Positions 56,560 through 64,000 of a stretch of DNA of 64,000 bases are shown in pieces (the stretch's first letter is position 1; the number at the start of each line of letters is the position of its first letter). This DNA comes from Saccharopolyspora sp. NFXS83 (GTDB lineage: Bacteria > Actinomycetota > Actinomycetes > Mycobacteriales > Pseudonocardiaceae). The translations under genes and the position numbers were made by a program. The DNA lies in the NCBI RefSeq assembly GCF_026241095.1, contig NZ_JAPFGB010000027.1, positions 20,547-84,546 of the forward strand. Direction: 5' to 3'. The notes under the pieces are model-generated. The model had not been told where the DNA came from. It saw nothing but the letters and a program-made list of their open reading frames with translations, and made no database searches.

Positions 56560-56836
56560 CGCGTCTCCTCGTGCCGCCCCCATGAACACGGGAACATTAG
56601 CGACATGTGGAATGAGGAAGCACGAACTTCGCAGTAAACGCCGTCCAGATACACCCATTAGACGTATTAACGAGGAGAATTCCAGGGCAATCGACGCACG
56701 AGAGGACGCGGGACGTTTCCTTCGGGAATATGCCGAATCGAATCAATCCACCCGCACTCCGCACGCGTACGATTGACTTCGCGACAATTCCGCATTCGCG
56801 CGGATTCTTATCGCGAAAACCGAGCGGAGCGGCTCG
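56560..56836. other. Relatively AT-rich gap between ftsQ and the ESX module
   Basis: 277 bp, clearly lower in GC than the genes on either side, especially 56590-56825. It marks the point where ftsZ would be expected. A plus-strand frame of about 54 codons (from 56612) lacks a ribosome site and is not called. It probably holds the ESX-module promoter and the end of the ftsQ transcript. Confidence 0.55.
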
Positions 56837-57580
56837 TCACGCCACGGTGGGCAGGTCCGGGCTGGTGACGTCGTAGACCTGGCCCTCGCGGGTGAGCAGC
56901 GGGATCAGGATCGCCGCCTTCCTGGCGGAGTCGCCGCTCTCCCCCCAGTGCACCTGACGGCCTCCCGTCAACACCAGGTACAGGTTGTGCGGCCGATCGG
57001 CGCGGACCTCGGTGACCTGGGCCCGCAACTGCGGCGGCAGCGCCGTGAGCGCGATCATCGCCACCCGGACGCCTTCGGCCCGGTCGCCGCCCAGCCGCAG
57101 CTGCGCGAGCCCGGCGGGCGGGCGCGGCACCGTGCGGAACGGCACCCCGGCGGCGTCGATCAACCGCACCCCGCTGTCGCCCGGCCCGTCGGCGGGCAGG
57201 TAGGCGACGGCGGTGCGCTCGGCGATCTCCAGCCGCACCGTCGACGGCCAGTCCAGGTGCACCTCGGAACCCGCGATCTCCGGGACCTCGCCCAGCCGGG
57301 ACCGGATGCCCTCGGAGTCGACCTGCAACATCGGGTTGCCGAGTTCGATCCCGGCGGAGTCGAGCACCACCTGTTCGGGAACCGCCGCGGCCCCTTCCAC
57401 CTGCACCGACCGCACCCCGAGGACCGGGGTGAAGTACAGCAGGACGACCACGCCGGTGACCACCGACATCAGCACCGGCAGCAACCACCGGCGTTCGGGG
57501 CGGGACACGCCGCCGCGCACCGGCCGGCCGCGAGTGCTGCGCACTCCCGGCCGCCGCGATGCCCGCCCCGACGCGTTCAC
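56837..57580 (-). CDS. ftsQ: Cell-division protein FtsQ
   Basis: 247 residues. A basic cytoplasmic tail (1-32) and one membrane helix ([18 protein letters not shown]) lead into the extracytoplasmic POTRA domain ([36 protein letters not shown]) and FtsQ beta domain ([18 protein letters not shown]). It is a divisome scaffold linking with FtsB/FtsL. GTG 57580 overlaps the murC stop by 4 bp. The next gene on the strand is not ftsZ but the PE-like gene. Confidence 0.95.
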   Translation of the reverse strand: MNASGRASRRPGVRSTRGRPVRGGVSRPERRWLLPVLMSVVTGVVVLLYFTPVLGVRSVQVEGAAAVPEQVVLDSAGIELGNPMLQVDSEGIRSRLGEVPEIAGSEVHLDWPSTVRLEIAERTAVAYLPADGPGDSGVRLIDAAGVPFRTVPRPPAGLAQLRLGGDRAEGVRVAMIALTALPPQLRAQVTEVRADRPHNLYLVLTGGRQVHWGESGDSARKAAILIPLLTREGQVYDVTSPDLPTVA

Positions 57581-59043
57581 CCCGTGGCTCCGTCGGTGCC
57601 CGCGGCCCGTTCCAGCTCCACCAGGATCTCCGGGCCGAGCATCGTCACGTCGCCCGCGCCCATGGTGAGCACCAGGTCGCCCGGCGCGGCCAGGCTCGCG
57701 ACCAGCGGTGCCGCGTCCGTCAGCGACGGTTCGAAGTGCACCCGCCGCGGTGCGCCCGGGATCGCGTCCGCGATGAGCGCACCGGTGACGCCGGGCTCGG
57801 GGTCCTCCCGCGCGCCGTAGACGTCGAGCACCACGACTTCGTCGGCGAGTCCCAGCGCGGTGGCGAACTCGGTGGCGAAGGCGGCGGTGCGGGAGAACAG
57901 GTGCGGCTGGAACACGACGATCAGCCTGCCGTCGCCGACGACGGGCCGGGCGGCGCGCAGCTGCGCGTCGACCTCGGTCGGGTGGTGGGCGTAGTCGTCG
58001 TAGACCTGCACCCCACCGGCCTGGCCCTTGAACTCGAAGCGGCGGCGCACACCGCCGAACGCGGCCAGCCCGTCGAGCAGTTCCTCCAGCGGCGCCCCGA
58101 GTTCGAGCCCGGCCAGCAGCGCGGCGACGGCGTTGCCCGCCATGTGCTCGCCGGGCACGGAGACCTGCACGTCGACCCGCTGCGGCCCGTCCGGGCCGCC
58201 GAGTTCGACGGCCGCGACACCGGTGCCGTGCTCTGGCCGGTAGTCGACGATGCGCGCGTCGCCCACGCCGTCCGCGTGCTGCCCGTAGCGGCGGACGCGC
58301 AGCCCGGTCGCTTCGGCCTGCCCGGCCAGCCGCGCGGAGCCCGCGTCGTCGGTGTTGACGATGAGCACCCCGCCCGGCTCGATGCGGCGGACGAACTCGT
58401 CGAAGACCTCGGTGTAGGCCTCGGCGGTGCCGTGGTGGTCCAGGTGGTCGGGTTCGACGTTGGTCACCACGGCCACCGAGGGCGCGAACACCAGGAAGGA
58501 CCCGTCGCTCTCGTCGGCTTCGGCGACGAACACGCCGCCTTCGCCGTGGTGCGCGTTCGCGCCGGACTCGTTGAGGTCGCCGCCGATCGCGAACGACGGG
58601 TCGAGCCTGCAGTGCTGCAGCGCGACGGTGAGCATCGAGGTCGTGGACGTCTTGCCGTGCGTTCCGGCGACGCAGGCGACCCGGTGGTCGGCCATCAGCG
58701 CGGCGAGCGCTTCGGCGCGGCGCAGCACGGCCACCCCGCGGCGCTGGGCTTCGACGAGTTCCGGGTTGTCCGGCCGGATCGCGGTGGACACCACGATCGC
58801 GGTCGGGTCCTCGTCGAGCTGGTCGAGGTTCTCCGACCGGTGCCCGAGCGCCACGTGCGCGCCTTGCGCGCGCAGCGCCAGCACGGTGCGGGAGTCGCGG
58901 GCGTCGGAACCGGACACCTGCCGGTCGCGGGCCAGCAGGATGCGGGCGATGCCGCTCATGCCCGCGCCGCCGATGCCCACGAGGTGCACTCGGGACAGCA
59001 GGTCCTCGGTGCCGCTGCGTTCCGCGGTCTGTGGTTCGGTCAC
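57577..59043 (-). CDS. murC: UDP-N-acetylmuramate--L-alanine ligase
   Basis: 488 residues. Mur ligase that adds L-Ala to UDP-MurNAc. The Rossmann-like N-terminus has [19 protein letters not shown], the ATP loop is [15 protein letters not shown], and the catalytic segment is [11 protein letters not shown]...[12 protein letters not shown]. The C-terminal [12 protein letters not shown] is specific for MurC. GTG start overlaps the murG stop by 4 bp. Confidence 0.98.
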   Translation of the reverse strand: MTEPQTAERSGTEDLLSRVHLVGIGGAGMSGIARILLARDRQVSGSDARDSRTVLALRAQGAHVALGHRSENLDQLDEDPTAIVVSTAIRPDNPELVEAQRRGVAVLRRAEALAALMADHRVACVAGTHGKTSTTSMLTVALQHCRLDPSFAIGGDLNESGANAHHGEGGVFVAEADESDGSFLVFAPSVAVVTNVEPDHLDHHGTAEAYTEVFDEFVRRIEPGGVLIVNTDDAGSARLAGQAEATGLRVRRYGQHADGVGDARIVDYRPEHGTGVAAVELGGPDGPQRVDVQVSVPGEHMAGNAVAALLAGLELGAPLEELLDGLAAFGGVRRRFEFKGQAGGVQVYDDYAHHPTEVDAQLRAARPVVGDGRLIVVFQPHLFSRTAAFATEFATALGLADEVVVLDVYGAREDPEPGVTGALIADAIPGAPRRVHFEPSLTDAAPLVASLAAPGDLVLTMGAGDVTMLGPEILVELERAAGTDGATG

Positions 59044-60170
59044 TGGCCGGCCACCTCCAGCACGATTCGTGCGAGCACCTGGTCGGCTTCGCGATGTCCG
59101 GTCCCCAGCGTGGCACGGCTCATCATCTGCAGCCGCTGCGGGTCGCGGCCCAGCGGCAGGATCTCGTTGATGACCTTGTCCGGGGTCATGTCCTCGTCGG
59201 ACACGAGCAGCGCGCCACCGGCCGAGACGACGGGCTGCGCGTTGAGCGCCTGCTCCCCGTTGCCGTGCGGCAGCGGCACGAACACCGCGGGCAGGCCGAC
59301 CGCGGAGACCTCCGCGACGGTCATCGCTCCGGAGCGGCACACCACGAGGTCCGCCGCCGCGTAGGCGAGGTCCATCCGCTCCAGGTACGGCACGGCGTTG
59401 TAGATCGGCGCGCCCGGCACCTGCTGCACGGCGAGGGTGTTCTTCGGGCCGTGCGCGTGCAGCACCCCGATGCCCGCGCGGCCGAGAGCCTGCGCCGCAC
59501 CGGAGAACGCGGTGTTCAGCGTCTGCGCGCCCTGCGATCCGCCGAACACGAGGATCGTCGGCGCGTGCGGGTGCAGCCCGAAGAACTGCCGGGCCTGCAT
59601 GCGCAGCGCCGCGCGGTCCAGGCTGGTGATGGATTCCCGCAGCGGGATGCCGATGGGCCGGGCCCCTGCGAGTCCGCTGTCGGGAGTGGCGGACAGGATC
59701 CGCTCGGCGAACCGGGCGCCGACCTTGTTCGCCATGCCCGCTCGGGCGTTGGCCTCGTGCACGACGATCGGGGTCTTGCCGCGCGCCGCCAGGTAGGCGG
59801 GCAGCGAGACGTAGCCGCCGAATCCGACGACGACGTCGGCCTCGACGCGTTCCAGCACGTCCTTCGTCTTGCGCACCGAGTCCCACACCTTGCCCGGCAT
59901 CTTCAGGAGTTCGGCGCTGGGCTTGCGCGGCATCGGCACCGGCGGCACCAGTTCCAGCGGGTAGCCGCGAGCGGGCACCAGCCGGTTCTCCAGGCCGCGC
60001 TCGGTGCCGAGCGCGGTGATGCGCGCGTCGGGCCGCAGCCTGCGCACGGCGTCGGCCAGGGCGAGGGCCGGCTCGATGTGTCCGGCGGTGCCGCCGCCTG
60101 CGACGACGACCGACAGGCCGCGCCGGGCGGGGTGTCCGGGGTATCCGGGGGCCGGTTGCTGCCCGCTCAA
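59040..60170 (-). CDS. murG: UDP-GlcNAc:undecaprenyl-PP-MurNAc-pentapeptide transferase
   Basis: 376 residues. GT28 enzyme that makes lipid II on the inner membrane face. [16 protein letters not shown] near the N-terminus, [40 protein letters not shown] and [34 protein letters not shown] are the family motifs. TTG 60170 is chosen from AGGAGG 6 nt upstream and the 4-bp overlap with the ftsW stop. Confidence 0.97.
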   Translation of the reverse strand: MSGQQPAPGYPGHPARRGLSVVVAGGGTAGHIEPALALADAVRRLRPDARITALGTERGLENRLVPARGYPLELVPPVPMPRKPSAELLKMPGKVWDSVRKTKDVLERVEADVVVGFGGYVSLPAYLAARGKTPIVVHEANARAGMANKVGARFAERILSATPDSGLAGARPIGIPLRESITSLDRAALRMQARQFFGLHPHAPTILVFGGSQGAQTLNTAFSGAAQALGRAGIGVLHAHGPKNTLAVQQVPGAPIYNAVPYLERMDLAYAAADLVVCRSGAMTVAEVSAVGLPAVFVPLPHGNGEQALNAQPVVSAGGALLVSDEDMTPDKVINEILPLGRDPQRLQMMSRATLGTGHREADQVLARIVLEVAGQ

Positions 60171-61591
60171 CGGTGTCCTCCTCGTGTCTGTGCCCGGGAT
60201 CCGGTCTTGCCGCGGGCCGCCGTGCGGTTCCGCGCGTCCGGTGATCCCCGGCGGGTCGGCTGTGCCCCTGCGCTGCGCGCACCGGGGCGAGTCGAGGGTG
60301 CGGTGCGCGCCGGGCGGCGTTTCGCCGGCGGGCGGTAGGGCTCGGGTGTGGACAGCCGCAGCAGTTTCCCGACGCGGCCTGGTCCGAGGGACCGTAGCGC
60401 GGCGATCGCTTCGGGTTCGTGGCGGGCGAAGTTCGCCAGCAGCCCGAACACCAGCATGCTGGTCACCACCGACGAGCCGCCGGAGGAGATCAGCGGCAGC
60501 GGTAGCCCGGTGATCGGCAGCAGGCCCACCACGTAGCCCACGTTGATCGCCGCCTGCCCGACGAGCCAGGCGGTGAGGGTGGCGGCGACGAGCCGGATCC
60601 ACGGGTCGGTGTTGCGGGCGGCGATGCGCATGCCCACGTAGGCGGTGGTGCCGAACAGGATCAGCACGACGGTGCAGCCGACGAAGCCGAGTTCTTCGCC
60701 GATGACGGCGAAGATGAAGTCGTTGTGCGCGTTGGGCAGGTACTGCCACTTGGACCAGCCCTGGCCGAGGCCGCGGCCGAACAGGCCGCCGTCGGCGAGC
60801 GCGAACAGCGCCTGCCGCGCGTGGTAGCCGCGCCCGGTGGGGTCGGAGGCCGGGTCCAGGAAGGTGGTGATCCGGTCCATCCGGTACTGCGCGACCATCG
60901 CGAGCACGACGGCGGCGGTGATGGCGCCGAGCACGGACACCCCGAACAGCCGCAGCGGTGCGCCGGCGAACCACATCAGGGCGAGCAGCACGATGAACAG
61001 CGTGATCGTGGAGCCGAGGTCGGGCTGGAGCATGACCAGCGCGAACATCATCATCGCGGCGGGCACCACGGGGACCAGCAGGTGCCGGTACTGGGCGAGC
61101 AGCCCGCGCTTGGTCACCAGCACGTGCGCGCCCCACAGCGCGAACGCGATCTTGGCGAACTCGACGGGCTGGAAGGAGACGCCGCCGAACACGAACCAGC
61201 TCTGCGCGCCGTTGCGCTCGGAGCCCAGCGGGGTGAGCACGAGCGCCAGCAGCAGCAGGCAGCCGCCGAACACGGTGAGGCTGTGCTTGCGCATCTGCCG
61301 CACCGGCAACCGCAGCGCCCCGTAGAACAGCACGAGTCCGGCTGCGCAGTAGATGACCTGGCGGATGAAGATGTCGTAGGACGATCCGGCGCTGGTGAAC
61401 GAGTCCACGCTGGACGCGGACAGCACCATCACCAGGCCGAACACGGTGAGCAGCCCGAACACGGCCAGCAGCAGGTGGAACGAGGCCAGCGGCCGGGTGA
61501 GCCACGCGGTCAGCGCGGTGGTGATCGCGGCGATGCCGGTGGGGCGGCTGCTGCGGCGCGGGCGGCGCGCGGCGGCGGTGGAGGTGGCCAC
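60167..61591 (-). CDS. ftsW: Septal peptidoglycan glycosyltransferase FtsW
   Basis: 474 residues, ten membrane helices, SEDS family. Hallmarks: [52 protein letters not shown] and [21 protein letters not shown]. It polymerises lipid II at the septum with FtsI. The C-terminal 85 residues are an Arg/Pro/Ala-rich cytoplasmic tail, longer than in E. coli but common in actinobacteria, where it binds FtsZ. GTG 61591 lies 4 bp after the murD stop. Confidence 0.97.
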   Translation of the reverse strand: MATSTAAARRPRRSSRPTGIAAITTALTAWLTRPLASFHLLLAVFGLLTVFGLVMVLSASSVDSFTSAGSSYDIFIRQVIYCAAGLVLFYGALRLPVRQMRKHSLTVFGGCLLLLALVLTPLGSERNGAQSWFVFGGVSFQPVEFAKIAFALWGAHVLVTKRGLLAQYRHLLVPVVPAAMMMFALVMLQPDLGSTITLFIVLLALMWFAGAPLRLFGVSVLGAITAAVVLAMVAQYRMDRITTFLDPASDPTGRGYHARQALFALADGGLFGRGLGQGWSKWQYLPNAHNDFIFAVIGEELGFVGCTVVLILFGTTAYVGMRIAARNTDPWIRLVAATLTAWLVGQAAINVGYVVGLLPITGLPLPLISSGGSSVVTSMLVFGLLANFARHEPEAIAALRSLGPGRVGKLLRLSTPEPYRPPAKRRPARTAPSTRPGARSAGAQPTRRGSPDARNRTAARGKTGSRAQTRGGHR

Positions 61592-61595
61592 GGCG

Positions 61596-62981
61596 TCACC
61601 CGCCGGCGGGGGCGATCGTGGCGGGCAGCGCCCGCACTGCGTCGGCGAAGGCCCGGCCCCGGTGCGCGTAGTCGGTGAACATGTCCATCGAAGCGGCGGC
61701 GGGGGCGAGCAGCACCGCCGTGCCGGGGTGGGCGAATGCGGCGGCCTTGGTCACGGCCTGGGACATGCCCTCATCGTCCCCCGCCGCGACCTGCTCGACG
61801 GGCACGTGCGGGGCGTGTCGGGCGAGTGCTTCGGCGAATGCGGCGCGGTCGCGGCCGATGAGCACCACGGCGTCGAGCCGGTCGGCGTTGCGGGCGACGA
61901 GGTCGTCGACCTCCGCGCCTTTGAGCAGCCCGCCCGCGATCCACACGACGCGGTCGTGCGCGCGCAGCGCGGCGTCGGCGGCGTGCGGGTTGGTGGCCTT
62001 GGAGTCGTCCACGTAGGTCACTCCGGCGACTTCGGCGATCGCCGCGGAGCGGTGCGCGCCGGGTTCGAACTCGCGGAGTCCGCGCGCGACGGCGTCGGCG
62101 GGCACGCCGTAGGCGCGGGCGAGCGCGGCGGCGGCGAGCGCGTTGGCCAGGTTGTGCGGGCCGCCGGGGCGCACGTCGGCGACGTCGGCGAGGACTTCGC
62201 GGTCGCCGAAGGCGCGGTCGACGAGCGTTCCGCCGGAGATGCCGAGCTGGTCCGGCCCCGGCTCGCCGAGGGTGAACGACACGGGCCTGCCCGCTCCGGT
62301 GGAGAGCCTGGTGGACCAGTCGTCGTCGGCGTTGTGCACGGCGACGACGTTGCCCGCGTACACCTTGGCCTTCGCGGCGCCGTAGGCGTCGAGGGTGCCG
62401 TGCCAGTCGAGGTGGTCGTCGGCGAGGTTGAGCACGACTCCGGCGTGCGCGGCCAGCGATCGGGACCAGTGCAGCTGGAAGCTGGACAGCTCCACCGCCA
62501 GCACCCGGTGCCCGGCGCGCACCGCGTCGACGACCGGGAGCCCGACGTTGCCGCAGGCGACGACGTCGAGCTCGGCGGCGCGCAGGATCGATTCGAGCAT
62601 GGTGACCGTGGTGGTCTTGCCGTTGGTGCCGGTGACGGCGAGCCAGTCGGCGGGTTCCGGGCGCTGCCGGTCGAGCCACCAGGCGAGTTCGACCTCGCCG
62701 AGGATCTCGATCCCGGCGTTCTCGGCGGCGGTCAGCAGCGGCACGGTGGGCCGCCAGCCGGGGCTGGTGACCAGCAGCTCGGTCCCCTCCGGGGGTTCGA
62801 GCAGTCCCGGCACGAGGTGGCCGCCGCCGGCGCGCACGGTGTCGAGCTCGGCCAGCCGTTGTTCGGACGCGTCGGTGACGGTGACCTCGGCACCGGCGGC
62901 CAGCAGCGCTTCGGCCGCCGAGCGGCCGGACACCCCGGCCCCCGCGACGAGCACCCGCAGGCCCCGCAACGTTCGTGCCAC
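61596..62981 (-). CDS. murD: UDP-N-acetylmuramoyl-L-alanine--D-glutamate ligase
   Basis: 461 residues. N-terminal VLVAGAGVSGRSAAEALLAAGAEVTVTD, ATP loop AVTGTNGKTTTVTML, the VELSSFQLHW and LNLADDHLDWHGT motifs, and the C-terminal YVDDSKATNPHAADAAL and LLAPAAASMDMFTDYAHRGRAF typical of MurD. Adds D-Glu to UDP-MurNAc-L-Ala. GTG 62981 preceded by GGAGAG. A 151-bp gap separates it from mraY. Confidence 0.98.
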   Translation of the reverse strand: MARTLRGLRVLVAGAGVSGRSAAEALLAAGAEVTVTDASEQRLAELDTVRAGGGHLVPGLLEPPEGTELLVTSPGWRPTVPLLTAAENAGIEILGEVELAWWLDRQRPEPADWLAVTGTNGKTTTVTMLESILRAAELDVVACGNVGLPVVDAVRAGHRVLAVELSSFQLHWSRSLAAHAGVVLNLADDHLDWHGTLDAYGAAKAKVYAGNVVAVHNADDDWSTRLSTGAGRPVSFTLGEPGPDQLGISGGTLVDRAFGDREVLADVADVRPGGPHNLANALAAAALARAYGVPADAVARGLREFEPGAHRSAAIAEVAGVTYVDDSKATNPHAADAALRAHDRVVWIAGGLLKGAEVDDLVARNADRLDAVVLIGRDRAAFAEALARHAPHVPVEQVAAGDDEGMSQAVTKAAAFAHPGTAVLLAPAAASMDMFTDYAHRGRAFADAVRALPATIAPAGG

Positions 62982-63132
62982 CGCACTCTCCTCTCCTGCT
63001 CGACTGCCCTCTCCGGTTCGCCGACCGGGTTGCGGAGTCCTTGCCGAACGATCTTTCGGGCGTCGTCCTGACTGCGGCGGAGCCGCTGATCGGGGATCCC
63101 CTGCTCGGACCGTTCGGGAAGGATCCCGGTCA

Positions 63133-64000
63133 TCAGACGTCGACGAGGCTGAGCCAGTCCGCGTAGAACAGTCCGACGCCGAACAGGCAGCTGATGCCGG
63201 CCAGCACCCAGAATCTGATGATCACCGTGGTTTCCGCCCACCCGGCGAGCTCGAAGTGGTGGTGGAACGGCGCCATCCGGAACAGCCTGCGCCGGGTGCT
63301 GCGGAACACCACGATCTGCAGCACGACCGACAACGCCTCGACGACGAACAGCCCACCGATGATGATCATGAGCAGTTCGGTGCGGGTCACCATGCTCAGC
63401 CCGGCCACGAGGCCGCCCAGCGCCAGCGACCCGGTGTCGCCCATGAAGATCTTCGCAGGTGCCGCGTTCCACCACAGGAACCCGATGCACGCGGCCATCG
63501 CCGCGGCGGCCACCACCGCGATGTCCAGCGGGTCGCGCACGGTGTAGCAGGCCGGTCCGGTGCCGCTGCCGCCCGTGCAGTCGTAGCGCAGCTGCCAGAA
63601 CGAGATCAGCACGTAGGTGGCCAGCACCATCGCGGCGGTGCCACCGGCGAGCCCGTCCATGCCGTCGGTGAAGTTGACGGCGTTGGACCAGCCGCTGATC
63701 GCCACGTACGCGAAGATCACGAACCCGATCGTGCCGAAGGACACGACGGTGATGTCGCGGATGAACGACAGGTGCTCGGAGGCCGGCGTGATCCCGTTGT
63801 TGTCCGGGAACCGCATCGCCAGGATCGCGAACAGCACCGCGGCGACCAGCTGGCCGACGAGCTTCGCGGTCTTGTTCAGGCCGAGGTTGCGCTGCTTGCG
63901 GATCTTGATGAAGTCGTCGAGGAACCCGACGATGCCCAGCGCGGTGGTCAGCCCGAGCACCAGCAGGCCGGAGACGGAGGGGCCCTCTTCGGCGACGGTG
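63133..64000 (-). CDS. mraY: Phospho-MurNAc-pentapeptide translocase, 5' end beyond window
   Basis: The frame stays open to the window edge, so the N-terminal helices are missing; 289 residues are visible. Polytopic membrane enzyme that makes lipid I. Motifs: [60 protein letters not shown] and the His loop [24 protein letters not shown]. The hydrophilic insert with two cysteines ([14 protein letters not shown]) is an extracytoplasmic loop common in actinobacteria. First visible gene of the mraY-murD-ftsW-murG-murC-ftsQ run. Confidence 0.97.
   Translation of the reverse strand, partial: TVAEEGPSVSGLLVLGLTTALGIVGFLDDFIKIRKQRNLGLNKTAKLVGQLVAAVLFAILAMRFPDNNGITPASEHLSFIRDITVVSFGTIGFVIFAYVAISGWSNAVNFTDGMDGLAGGTAAMVLATYVLISFWQLRYDCTGGSGTGPACYTVRDPLDIAVVAAAAMAACIGFLWWNAAPAKIFMGDTGSLALGGLVAGLSMVTRTELLMIIIGGLFVVEALSVVLQIVVFRSTRRRLFRMAPFHHHFELAGWAETTVIIRFWVLAGISCLFGVGLFYADWLSLVDV

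Noticed and set aside
56582..56776. Plus-strand frame of about 54-64 codons between ftsQ and the PE-like gene
   Set aside because: No ribosome site, no recognisable features, and it lies in the AT-richer gap that probably holds promoters.

Overview
The window is 64 kb of very high-GC DNA from an actinobacterium, most likely a Pseudonocardiales member of the Saccharopolyspora type. Reasons: GTG/TTG starts and 4-bp stop/start overlaps are common. The gene content is also typical: a wag31/sepF-type division cluster, a galactan arabinofuranosyltransferase (AftA), a 13E12-type HNH protein, a PF04672 methyltransferase, and EspG/PPE-like/DUF3558 genes. Regulatory RNAs (a SAM-IV riboswitch and a translational ileS T-box) and an NrtR-NAD circuit fit the same group. 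The genus is an inference.

Layout. 1-5.2 kb: a cut-off secreted lipase, a SoxR regulator, and a CitA/DcuS-type two-component system divergent from a C4-dicarboxylate symporter. 5.2-9.5 kb: a secreted esterase convergent with hisD-hisC-hisB plus a 50-residue membrane peptide. 9.7-14.3 kb: a secreted M14 carboxypeptidase, a PF04672 methyltransferase with no ordinary start codon, a sugar O-acetyltransferase, and a DUF222/HNH protein. 14.7-18.3 kb: a catabolic island (DUF2848 protein, MHS transporter, GntR regulator, nitrilase-fold amidase) in which both divergent promoters carry nearly the same GTATAC-containing site. 18.3-22.6 kb: the nadABC operon with its divergent repressor NrtR and a clear NrtR box. 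22.6-34.6 kb: LON-domain protein, membrane proteins, AftA, a cytochrome P450, dnaE, and a DedA-like protein.

34.6-47.5 kb is the cell-envelope/division half, almost all on the minus strand. In transcription order it runs ftsZ, pgeF, yggS, sepF, yggT, wag31, a membrane protein, T-box-ileS, SAM-IV-aminotransferase V, lspA, rluD. 56.8-64 kb holds the other half of the dcw cluster: mraY (cut by the window edge), murD, ftsW, murG, murC, ftsQ, chained by overlaps. ftsQ and ftsZ are normally neighbours in actinobacteria. Here about 9.3 kb separates them, holding an SDR oxidoreductase, a WYL regulator, a sugar ABC importer with a LacI-type operator, and a four-gene ESX (type VII secretion) accessory module: PE-like with a YxxxD tail, a DUF3558 lipoprotein, PPE-like with WxG, and EspG. 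This split dcw cluster is the most unusual structural feature of the window.

No tRNA, rRNA, CRISPR array, transposase or integrase was recognised.
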